64,000 bases of DNA from Macrostomum hystrix. Lineage: Eukaryota > Platyhelminthes > Macrostomidae. Below are positions 46,072 to 59,200 of this stretch, one piece after another (the first letter of the stretch is position 1; each line of letters opens with the position of its first letter). A program made the position numbers and the translations under genes. A model generated the notes under the pieces. The model was not told the DNA's origin and searched no databases. It saw only the letters and a list, made by a program, of their open reading frames with translations. The stretch spans positions 8,161,501 to 8,225,500 of the forward strand of contig CATNEN010000029.1 of the NCBI GenBank assembly GCA_950097015.1, given 5' to 3'.

Positions 46072-47220
46072 GTTTCAATATTACTGATGAGAACAAGAAT
46101 GTATAATTGCTTCGATTTTCGATTTTACTCTACGAGTTTGTCCGTTACAGAGGCTCATTAAAGTATAAATTAATACTGTGCACAAGATCTGAAATATTAT
46201 CTTCATGGCTGTCTTTCCTCGCCAATCAGATTTTTGTTTTATACTTTAAGTTTTATAATTTTTAACAAAACTGACGCCTTATCCTGTCTTTTCGTGTGTT
46301 AATTGGTGTTTATTTCTTTCAGCTGCTAAAACTATTCGCCATTCATCGGTTTTGCTTTCTTCATTTTCTAATTTTAACTTGATCTTTACCTAGCAGTCCA
46401 TCTGCAGGGGTCTGCAGGGGAACCTTCACCACGTCATTTTTTTCAGTGAACTGTCACCTACCTTTTATAAAAATTCATTGGACCGTCGATTCTACGTTTT
46501 ACATCTTTAGCTTACTCGTTATTCTCAGTACCATCGGGCAACCTTCATCTTCGTCATACTTAAAGATCTATCGTTTCGTGAATTGCACATGGAGAAGTTT
46601 TGGCACGCGAGTCTTTAGGGCTATATAGCTGCGAGCTGAAACAGGAAAGGGTGTCTTTAAACTAAGTGAAGTGATGCTAGCTGGTGGTAAGACGCGCGAG
46701 GCCATATAGGTAAATGAAAGATTGCATGCCTTGCATCGCATCACTCTGTTCAATCTGGAGTCTGTTGCCTTGTGCTTTCTGCTCAATTGGTTGAGAGAAT
46801 TGCGAATTGAGAAGCCTCTTGTAGGGCAGGAGCCTGTGAAGGGTTGGCGCGGTGCACACTTTTTGGCCTCAGCAAGAAGAGTTGGGTGCGTCCGAATACT
46901 GTGGCACATTGGAGACTCGTAAATTGCTACCGATTTCTTACACCAAGATAGAAGAGACAACTAGGGGGCTTCAATGTGAGTGTGGGTGTCTTCAATAGCG
47001 TTTGTTCGGTACTTCTACTGGGCACTGGCCGAGCGCATTATAGATTCCCATGCACTAGTCTTCATTTCTTTTCACTTAAAACGACAAGACAAGACGCTAG
47101 GGTCACGCCCAGTGCTGTTTATAAGAAACGTATGGTACTTTTCTGTAGTCCTAAGAAGAAAACTGAAAGTTAAAGCAAGCTGTGTTTATTTCGCAAACCG
47201 GGATGCGCTGGCCTACCACA
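46072..47220. other. Intergenic region between the E2 and mucin genes
   Basis: Holds the 3' end of the E2 transcript and presumably the promoter of the mucin gene. The several open frames near 46570-47170 overlap each other on both strands and have no family motif. Confidence 0.4.
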
Positions 47221-50200
47221 ATGGGGCCTATCGGTAAGAAACTTCTTCGAAGTTATATATAAGTACAAATATTTCAGCGACTGACCTGTCATAAAGCATA
47301 TGGCATGTGATCTAAAAACCGGTTGAAATGGGCAGCGATGCTGAAAGATCTGATTTGAAGGCGAGAATCATCAGAAACATTTCAGTTGAATACGAGAATG
47401 GCAGAAAGATCTGATTTGAAGGCGAGAATCATCAGAAACATTTCAGTTGAATACGAGAATGGCAGAAAGATCTGATTTGAAGGCGAGAATCATCAGAAGC
47501 ATATCAGTTGAATACGAGAATGGCAGAAAGATCTGATTTGAAGGCGAGAATCATCAGAAGCATATCAGTTGAATACGAGAATGGCAGAAAGATCTGATTT
47601 GAAGGCGAGAATCATCAGAAACATATCAGTTAAATACGAGAATGGCAGAAAGATCTGATTTGAAGGCGAGAATCATCAGAAGCATATCAGTTGAATACGA
47701 GAATGGCAGAAAGATCTGATTTGAAGGCGAGAATCATCAGAAGCATATCAGTTGAATACGAGAATGGCAGAAAGATCTGATTTGAAGGCGAGAACTGTAT
47801 TAGGTCTGAATCGAAGGCGAAAGTTGCGGGTTGAACGCAAATGGTGGACAAAAGTGGGACTTGATAAAAAAAACGCATATACTCAATTTACCTGCCCAAA
47901 GTTTGAGTTTATTTCTTCTTTGCAGCAGTGGCCGCCACCTACTTCATCTTGGCTGTGTTGCAACTCGCCAACTGTCAAATACCGGAGCCATTCTGCTCAT
48001 GTGTGCCGCTAACCACCAAGTATTTCTTCACGACTCCACCAACGACAACAACTGGCACCACTACAACACAGACAAGCACTACACCGACAACTACAAGTAC
48101 TCCAAGTACAACAACTACTGTTCAAACGACGACCACCAAGAGTGAGTGTATTGCTGACAACTTATTCGAACTGTTCTGTTCTGAATGCTAAACATTGAAG
48201 TTTTAATGAAAGGATTTGACTTACATAAAGCTTATACTACATTAAGTATATTATTTGAAAAGCAGCCTAAAAGCCTAAATTTCCAGTCTGTAATATCGTG
48301 GATGGCATGCTAGACAAGACCTACATAACAGACTCAGCCATTTCCGGCGCCAGAATCGGCCCAGCGGGGGAATTCCGCATTATCAAAGGCCAGCAAATGG
48401 TTGTTAACTATATGGCTGATAACAACTGTCTCTCGGGCACGGGTGTGTACACTATTCGGCTCTGCATCGGCGGCAATATTCGATCGGCAATTGTATCATA
48501 CAGATCCGGAGACCAAGGCAGATTCGTTCCTTTGGAGGGCTCAGCTGGCAAGATGGTGGACACGTCTGGGTCCAAGTTATGCTACGATATTGGCTTTGCT
48601 GTGATGGCAGTCGCATTTCAGCCAGAGACTCTCAAGCCCAGCTCAAGTACCGATGCCGAGTACCAGGCCTACGTCAGTATTGAAGGCTGTTTTACTCCCG
48701 TGAGGAATACCTGCACATCGACCACAAGCTCTACAACAACTACTTCTACAACGCCAACTACATCCACAACGTCTAGCACAACTAGCTCGTCTACAGCTTC
48801 AACTAGCACAACTACAACACCGACTACGCCTACTACAAGCACCAGTACAACTACTGCTACTACAACAACTACAACAGGGCCATCAACTACTACATGTACG
48901 TTTTGGCTAGCTTTCGCCAAATATTCATTCATCTTGAGTATTTGGTTCATTTGGGGTTTGTTACACACCTAATCCTTGAGCTACATTATTCAGCCTTTAT
49001 TCTCCGCTTGCCTTCTGGTAGAAAGCGCTCTTAGTCTGCAGTTTGACTTCACCCTTCATTTCAGCTTGTCTCGTCGTGAACGGGATGTCCGACTTCAACT
49101 ATATCCCCCTAACAGCGGTGAAATCAGCCCTGTGGGGTCCATTCACTGGCTGGAGTGTTGAAAAGAGCGCTGTTATGCAGATCGACCTGGTTTTGGGAAC
49201 CTGCCGCTCTCCTATTCTGGTTCAAAAGGTAAAGAAAATTTGAATTAAACGATTATGATCAATACATTAACAAATAATCATAACCAAAACATGTACTTTT
49301 GTAGCTATGTTTGAGCGGAAACGTGAAGCAAGCTCACATTCTGTATCGGTCAGTTTCTACTGCGCTGTTCTCTGAGCTGGCCTCCTCGCTAGATGTGGTA
49401 TCTGACACATTGGATCTCTGCTATAGCATCAGCACTATCGTGGCCCAGTTCGCCATTTTCCCGGTGCAGCTGAAGCCAAGCTTTTCAGGAGACGCACAGT
49501 ACAACTTTTTCGTCTCAATCGATGCCTGTTTCACGCCTCTACCACCGGTGTGCTTAACAACCAGCACGACCTCTACTACGACTACTTCGCCAACGACCTC
49601 TACATCAAGTACACGAACGACGACAGCAACAACTGCTGCAACATCTACTACGCCAACAACTACCACGCCAATCACTTCAACGACACCAACTACTAGTACA
49701 ACAACAACTTCGACTTCAACAACACTAACCACTGCAGCGACTACGACACATTTACCAACATCAAGCACTTCTACAACGACGCCAACTACAACTATTAGCA
49801 CAGCGACTTCCGTGCCAATAACTACAACTACGACAAGATCTACGCCTACTACTAGTACATCAACTTCTACTACGACAACGCCCACTACTACAGCAACTAC
49901 AACGACTGTTGTACCTACTGGTAAGAAAATAAAATTTAAAAGTAGAAAGACCACTCAGCCCATATTGTAAGTATTGTCAACACGCTCGGTTTTTTCTGCA
50001 TCTCTTAAAATATTCAAACAATCGCCATGAAAATCCACATCAATGTTAAGCTTTTCCTCATTTTCTGATTAAACATCTTTCAGCATCCCGACTTGCAATG
50101 GTTCTCGTCGGGTTGTCTAGTGGCAAGAACCACCAATATAGGCTTACAAAATTTCATTATGCTACCAGTTCCACTATTAATATTTCTTATACTGTAGTGA

Positions 50201-53200
50201 TTACATAGTTCATCGTAAAGGGCGGAAAAGTTTGATCCATGTGCGGGGGAGTTTCGCGAAAATTGGTCGTTCGGTTTGGGATCTAAAATGCCCCAAAATG
50301 CCCCTGTAGTCTTCCCCGGGGGAAAAATAGCAATTTTCTTTCTACTGTTAATGCATTTTTCTTACAGTGGATTAAAAGTAGGCATGGCAGACAGGTGCAA
50401 AATAATAAACTAGGTTGTAATTCATTTTTTCCGAGAACCATTACTCGCATGTTTTATAATTAAATATATCTCGGTTTTTTAACTAGCAGTCAAAACAGAT
50501 GGACTAATTATAAGTGGCTTAAAATATATTTTTAATTTCAGTCTGCTCTTCGTTTAACGGCTTGTCAAGCAACTCCTACCTGCCAGGATTCGCCATAGCT
50601 GGAGCTGTTGTGGACCCGGTAACCGGGTATAACATGCCGAGAGTCGCTACCAACTCATTGGATATCGATCTGACAGTATTTGGCTGTCGCAGTCACACTG
50701 TATACATTGAAGAGGTAACTGGTGAGGCAAGATGCCACAAAATGTCACAAAAAATATTTTATACAGTTTCTGCTACTTTTGATACTATTCTTTTTTATCG
50801 GAACTCCATAACTTCAACCCCGACTGCAGGTGTGTCTATTGGGCAATGTGAAGCAAGCCAGCCTGCAACTGAAGCGCAGCATGAGTGGTATTTACGAATT
50901 GTCCAGTTTGTCCAGCACAATTGTTGGCGATCTACCCTCAAACAGCCTGTGCTACATAATTCAACAAAACCTAACAGCCATTAGGATTACGCCAAGCTTT
51001 ATAAAGTCATACGATAGCGCATCGGCCAATTATAAGTTCTTTTTGACAGTTGTAGGCTGCTTTGATACCCTATCCACCTGCTTACCACCGACCACAACTT
51101 CGAAATCTACAACAACATCAACTACGACTACAAAGCCTACTACTAGTACTACTACGACAGCGCTAACTACCACAAGCACTACTACCAGCACTACGAGTAG
51201 CACGACAGCGTCAACAACTACCACAACGACGCCGACTACTACAACGACATCAACTAAAACAACCCCAACAACGACTACAACAAGCGCGCCGATAACTACC
51301 ACAGGTAAACGTGAGCTGCAAGAAGATCACCTGACATTTAATAGTAGCTCGTATAAATATCGTGATAATTTTTACTGTTTAAGTTATGCAATAGTTGGAA
51401 ACCAATGCACCAATTTGTAGAAAAAAACGACAGCCAGTTCATAAATCACGAACTCATACTTAAAGTATTTTTTCTGTCCATTGCAGCCTGTCCCGTGGTT
51501 GACGGCATTCAGAATCCGCTAATCATTCCTAACTTGGATATTGCGTTTGGCGGCAGGCGGGACCCACTCACTGGCGCCTTCAGCATGCAGCCCGGCCAGC
51601 TAATGGTGATCGACATTTCGGCCAGAGGCTGCCGCTCAGCTTCGTATATCTCCCAGGTGAGTTCAATATATTTATAATATATCAGTTAATAATATACGAA
51701 TGATGCCGTGATAACTGACGACTTGTTTTAAATCTGACCCGCTTTTTAATATTTTTTTTTCTACTAGGTGTGCTTAGCTGGCAATGTTCGCACGGCGTAC
51801 GTCCTGGTCAAGGAGGACCCGTTTATCTTGGCTCGCCTCATTGACGAGTCTTTTACAAAGGTGGCCAGCAGTAGTGAAATTTTGTGCATCAATATCAGCC
51901 GATTCGGACTTGAAGTTCAGATCTCGCCCCAGTCATTTAAAGGCGCAAGTGATAGCACCTACCTGATGTACATTATGTTATACGGCTGCTTTAAAGAACT
52001 GCCATCCTCGTGTTTAACTACAACTTCGACAACAACAACTTCCACGACAACTCCCACCACTATGACGACAACCACGCCTACAACTTCAACTTCAACTTCT
52101 ACAACAGCGACCACTACACCAACGACTACTACCACGACTACTCCGACGACTACCCTAACAACTTCGACTACTGCAACAACTACAACGCCTAGTACTACGA
52201 CCACGACCTCTACAACTACAACACCAACTACTTCTACGTCTACTATTACGACACCAACTACTACAGCTACTACTACTGTTACTACTACGACACCTTCAAC
52301 TACGTGTACGATGATGATGATACACCTCACACATTCTCTAATACTCAATGAAAAATATTAAAATTTCTATATAAAATTTTATAACTAAATTTGCAGATTG
52401 CCCGATAGTGGATGGCCTGTCAAGTCAGGTATTCATTCCAAGCATGGATATCACCGGAGTGGCAATAAATGGAGCCGGTGCCTTCACCCTGTCACCCGGA
52501 GGAGCTATTCAGATTGACATCTCAGCACGAAGGTGCCGTTCAGCTGTTCGCATATTTAATGTCTGCTTGGGGGGCAATGTGGCAACAATGTCCTTGTTAA
52601 TTCAGGCCAGTGTAATCGAAAGGTACGTTGTGACTCCAATCACCGCAGTTTCAAAGTCTCCTGGGGTTTTTTGCTTCGATATCAATCGTGACATCACTGG
52701 GCTTCAAGTATCTCCTCTGACGTCGATAACCTCTGGAAGTGGCGAGTTTGTGTTCTATATGAACATGTACGGCTGCTTTACACCGCTTAATCCGGCTTGT
52801 CTGACTACTAGTAGCACTACGAGCACTACCACAACACCGTCAACTACTACGACTTCAACCACTACTGCTACCACTACTCCAACGCCCACAACAACAAGTA
52901 CAACAACTACAACCTCAACAACTACAACGCCGACAACTTCAACGACTACAACAACGCCAACTACTTCAACCACAACGACAGCACCATCAACAACCACATC
53001 AACTACCACAACAACCCCAACAACTACAACAACAACCCCCACGACAACATCGATGGCTACAACAACAACACCGACAACAATTACAACTTCGAGTACTATG
53101 ACAACAACGACATCGACGACGACAACTCCCGTGCCTACCATCTGTCCCAAAGTGAATGGGATCTCTGACGTGCGATACATTCCGGATTGGGCTATCGTTG

Positions 53201-56200
53201 GTGGAACAGAAAGGCTGGGCCAATATAATGTTCCATTTCCTCTCGGAAATTTGACGATTGATTTAACAGCTGGTGGCTGCCGCACCGATCCAACATACCT
53301 CATGCAGCTCTGCTTAGTAGGAAATGTTGCTAGGACATTGGTTTATGCTCGCGGATCTTACTCAAGCAATATATACTCCATTGTATTTGAATCAGAGCGC
53401 ACATCCGTTTCCTCGTCCGCCACACCACTTTGTATTCCACTTGGTGGTGGCATTACCGGTCTAGTAATTGTTCCAGTGGCGCTTCAGAACTCCACTTTAA
53501 CAGATACATCTTATCGCTTTTATCTGTCAATTGACGGTTGCTTTGTTTATCTCCCAAGCAATTGTTTAACCCAGCCGACCACGAGGACTACAGAGGCAAC
53601 AAGCACTACAACAACCTCGACAACTACATCAACAACAAGAACTACTTCAACGACTACAACACCTACGACCACATCGACGGCAAGTACTTCAACGTCAACA
53701 ACTGGAAGCTGCATAGTTAATGGTCTAACAAGCGGCAATTACATCCCGGCGTTCGCCATCGCAGCGCCAGGTTATAGCCCTCTGTCTGGTTTCAGTGTTC
53801 CGAGGACATCTACGAACGGTGTTTTCGTTGACCTGTCTGTTTATGGCTGTCGCTCTTCAATTTTTGTTTACAAGGTTCGTGCATCTCCGCGAAACGTATT
53901 ACTCGCACACCTCGTATAATTCAACCCACCATCGCGATAAAATACTGCTACTCATTACTTTATTTTGTTGTCTTCCATAAATATATATGTTTAATTTTTT
54001 AGATTTGCTTACTCGGTGGAAATGTACGCCGAGCGACACTGATGATCCGACAGAGTGCACTAAACTCATGGGAACCATACGCGTCACTTAGCAGCGACAC
54101 TCTTGCTCCGATATGCTACAGTCCGCCTTTGCCGATTACCGAGCTGCACGTGTTGCCACAGGAGTTTAAATCGGGTACTACTGATACCACAGCCTACATG
54201 TTCTTCATGACCATTGAAGCCTGTTTTAATGTCCTGCCAGCCGTATGCCTAACACCGCCAACGACTACCACAACAACAACAACAACACCAACAACTACCA
54301 CTGTAACGACATCAACGCCGATGAATACACAGAGTACTTCCACCACTAGTACAACCACTTCAACAACAAGGACATCAACTACTACGCCAACGACTACAGC
54401 ATCCTGTTTAGTCAATGGACTATCTGACGAACGGTATTTGCCGCGTTCCGCACTATCTGGGGCAAACAACACGGAGTCAGGCTACACGATGTCCACGGAT
54501 GGCTTCAGTGCGCTCACTATTGATTTGTCTGTGACGGGTTGCCGAGCTCCTATCGCTGTGGACAGGGTGAGCTTTCAGGGTGATGGATGTTTAAGGTCCT
54601 GAACTTCACCCTCTTATGGATATAGTCTAGCTGGTATTTAATAGTCTTTCTTTCAAAAGAAAAAAGCTGGCGAAAAGTACGTTATCAATCTAAGAAAGCC
54701 GCAACGTTAACAGAGCTATCACACTTGCCGATCGATAGTAAAAGAATGAGTTAAAGAGAGCCTAATATGCTATAATAGCTTATTGGAGTTTCAATTAACG
54801 ATATTTCTTAAATGCGTCTCCTCTTAATCAGAAGAAGTATGGTTCCTGACAACCTACGTTTTATATTTCAAAATTATGGCTCGCACAGGTCTGTCTGATA
54901 GGCAACATTCAACAGTGCAGCGTGCAGTACCAGACAGTCTATGGAGGCCCTTACCTCGCCGACGCCAGTTCGCTGCTTTTGAGGGCAATCGGAATTGGCG
55001 ACGCGCTCTGTTTCACACCGCCACTAGGTGCCTTTATCACTGGCATTAGGTTGACACCGCTGCAGCTGAAGTCTGCCTACAGCAGTGATCCAGCGTACAG
55101 AACCTTCCTGTTGGTCTATGCCTGTTTTGGCTACTTGGACAGCGCGTGCTTCACCCCGCCGACTACCACCACCAGTACTACACCGACAACTACAACACCC
55201 ACTTCAACAAGCACTACGACTTCAACTACCACTACGACTACCACACCGACAACTACAACTCGAATGACGCGTGAGTTTGCCAGTGACGAAAAGTCACAGA
55301 TGCAAGTGATTGGCGGGGTTCTAGCAGATAATGGAGGAGAACGCAATGCTTGACCAAAAAAGCTTAATGTTTGGCTGAAAAAGGAGTATTTCAACTAAAA
55401 AATATTTATACTCGTAACTGTCTTATCCACTGAATGTGAAACTGTTACTCGTATTGCTTTTGTCGCGCTATGTGGAACAGTGGACATGCAAAACGGAACG
55501 GCCCATTGAATTCTATGGCCGAGCATTTGAATTCACATGAGAAAGTAAGCCATAGACAACTCAAATTGTCATGCTATGTGGAACGATGAGCCAGTATTAC
55601 TATGAACAATGACTATATTACTATTTACAGGCAATGCAAAGCTTCAAATCCTTTAGGTTCCATCTAAAAAGCATAATAATTTGTCGCAATCCCACTAACA
55701 GTGTGTCCTTCAGTAAATGGATTGTCCAGCACGGCGTTGATACCCGGATCTGCCATCACTGGCGCCGTTTTCCAGAGCGGCACCGGCTGGAAAATGCCAG
55801 CATCCGCGCCGGGAAGTCTCAGTGTTGACATCACCGCCGATGGCTGTCGACTGCCGTTAATCGTCGACCGGGCAAGTGCTAACCGTAGAAAAACCACGCT
55901 ATTTTTAGCCACAAATACCCACTGCCTACTTCAAAATAGCTCCCAAACCAAATGACCGATTTTTGTGAAAGTCCAACATCGAAATCAAAATTATCCGCAT
56001 CGTCGCGATTCTCAGCGATTCTTGTCGAACAACCTGGTGATAAGAACAAATAAAATAGCTCAGTATAAACATCTTTGGCGAATCCACATCGGTTCAAAAG
56101 TGTAAAGATTAACAATATAATAAGTACAAAAATATACAACAATAGTAGCCAATTTGATTACTTGTGTGAGCAGAATTTTGTGAGCAGAAAATTTTTTACC

Positions 56201-59200
56201 TATATTTGTGGTTTTTGCCACCAGATACCCTGACGACGTTGAATATCTCGACGATGCCGCGATGTTATGTGATTCTGGAAATTGTCTCATCGGATAGAGT
56301 GGAAACTTTTAGCCCATGTTCTGGATTTTCATTACGATTGGTTGCATATTTTAGGAGATAGAGAAAAAAATTGGGTATTTGAAATACGTACCCCCTACAG
56401 TCTTTCTACTTTCAAATAAATTACAGATTTTGTAATATGCATAACTGTTTCAAACTAGCAATACAATAACTAGTCCAACACTGGTAGCGAATTTTCGGCT
56501 CAAATTTGAGTTTTAATTATCCACTGGCCGTTAAAAAACGTAGATAGTTTTTTACAAAGACCGAAAGTGGGTGACTAAATTATTTTATACTCATGCAGTG
56601 ACAGTATGAACACCGCAAAACAGTACTGCTAGTGGTACAGCCGCAGCTATTGCACCGCGCTTGTGTAAAGTGTGTCATTCAACGGATGTTTTTACTTCGA
56701 ATACGGCAGACGACTGTTTTAGCGGCACTTTCACGTTTTTTGAAATGGGTACCATGCCCGCGTAGAAACAATGGTCAAATTTGAAATCGGGGTTGGTGAA
56801 TTGAATTCTAGCATCCTAGTGAATCGTTTGCCGAACTCGTATATCTGCTGTCATAATTTTTTCCTATAAGCTCCTAATTAGTGCGCAGCATCGGAAAATG
56901 GTTAGCGAACATTAAATAAGTTCTAGTACTTAATTTTGCTTCATTTTAGGTGTGCCTACTTGGCAATGTGAGAAGGGCCAATCTCTTCTACCGTAGGACT
57001 GCAACTTCAGCGACGGACATCTTCGCCGACTCCTTGAGCCTGGTGGCCGAAAATTTTCAGCTGTGCTACAACCTGGGCTTCTCAGTGGCATTGCTGCAGA
57101 TTAGTCCTGTTGAGCTGCTTAGTGCTTCTACTAGCTACGAATTCTACCTTAGTGTTTACGCCTGCTTCACTCCCATTAACTGTCCAACAACGTTGACAAC
57201 TACCACCACTACCACACCAACCACCAGCACCACAACAACATCAACACCCACAACTTCTTCCGCCACAAGCACCACATCGACAACGACCTCTACAACGAGT
57301 ACAAGTACAGCTACAACACCAACAACGACAACAACAACCACTCCCACTACTACTTCAACCACAACATCGAGAACGACTAGGACAACTCCGACTACGACCA
57401 TAACAACTCCCTGTGAGCCCTTATCATTTATTTAACTAATTTACGCCGCCCAGATGATGTTTATTTTTACAGATGTTTAAAGACGTATTGGATTTTCTCA
57501 TATCAAACAATCCATGGCAGGCAAATCGATTGGCTGGTTGTCGCAGACGGGGCAGCCAATGTACCACCTAAGTAACAAATCAAAGAGGGAATTGTTTTTT
57601 TTCATTCCAGCATGCTTCGTTGATGCTATGAGCCGCTCTGATTTGCTTCCATTGTGGACTATCACTGGCGTCGGCGCCACCTACCAGGAGTTCTCTGGCT
57701 TCTCGATTCCCACCAATGGAACGCCAGGGCTTCAGATTGATCTCACGGTCCTGGGTTGCCGGTCAGCAGCAATGATTGGCCAGGTAAATTAAACATTTTT
57801 CATTATTACATTCATTTTCGAGTTTTGGTGAGGATTGTATTGAACATTTTTTTCATTGCTTAGTTTGCAATCGAAATCTACGAGTAATTAGATTTAAGTG
57901 TAAAAGTAATGACTATAGCTCGTAATTGTTTTATCTCGTGCCTTTCATCGAAACCTTTGCTTATCATTTTTAGTACACTCTATCTAACTCGATTTATTAT
58001 CACTTTCACTTGCAGCTCTGCATCGCCGGGAATGTGCAACGCGCTGAAATTTTCATCAAAGAGTCAGTGAGTGGCAGCTACCTCCTGGACTTCAGAACTC
58101 CCGGAGTGACCTCTGCCAGCGGCGCTCCCCTTTGCTATCAACTCGATAGGATCGCCGCTGCGATTCTGATCGCTCCGAAAGAGCTTAAACCGGGAGTCGC
58201 TGGTTCATTCTATCAATTCTTCATCTCACTACAGGCCTGCATTACACCGCTTAGTGGTAGTTGCCTCATTGCGCCTACCAGTACAACAACTACCACTACA
58301 ACTACCCCGACAACTACAAGTACAACAACAACTACAACGCCAACAATGACTTCAGCTACAACACCTACAACTAGTGCTACTACGAGAACCACTACAAAAA
58401 CACTCACAACAACAATTGAAACAACAACCACCTGCCTCATCGATGGCTTCAGTCAGAATGCTTTCATTCCATCGTTCGCTGTGACTGGCGCGATCTACGA
58501 AACTTTCAGCGGCTTCATAATGAAGTTTGGTGCTTCAGGTGCGCTCACAGTCGACCTCACAGTGTACTCATGCAGATCGCCGATTTTCGTTGAACGGGTG
58601 AGCCTGCTAAAGGAGAAACTATTAAAAAGCTTGTTAATGCCGTGCACAATTTTGTAAAAAAAGCACACGAGATATGCTTGTAATGTGAGTTAGCTTTTGT
58701 CAAAACGATTTCTATACCAGATTCTATCTTAAGTACGAGCCGTAGCTAGGTTTTTGGTGGGAAAAATTATGAGCGACAAAGCGACCCACATAGATAGACT
58801 GGTGATACTTATTCTACTTATGTTTAGGTGTGCCTCTCTGGCAACGTGCGAGTTGCGAATATGTTCTACGCGGACAGTGTCACTTCTGAATTGCGACTCG
58901 ACATGAACTCGCAAATGTTCGAATCTGACAGCAGCAGCTCATTGTGTTACAGTCCGCGCAGATCAGTAGCGAGGTTTGCGGTGGTTCCACTATTGCTGAA
59001 GACCGCCTCTAGTGGAGACACCAACTATGCCTTTTTTGTTCGGGTTGACGCCTGCTTCACGCCACTTCCGAGCGCATGTCTGGTGCCACCCACGTCAACA
59101 ACTACTAGTACAACAACAACCCCCACTACCATCACTACAAGTACAACTTCGACGACCACAACGCCAACTACGACAACTTCGACGACCACTACTCCAACAA

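Noticed and set aside
46568-46960. 130-codon minus-strand frame before the mucin gene
   Set aside because: Overlapped by other random frames, with no recognisable motif.
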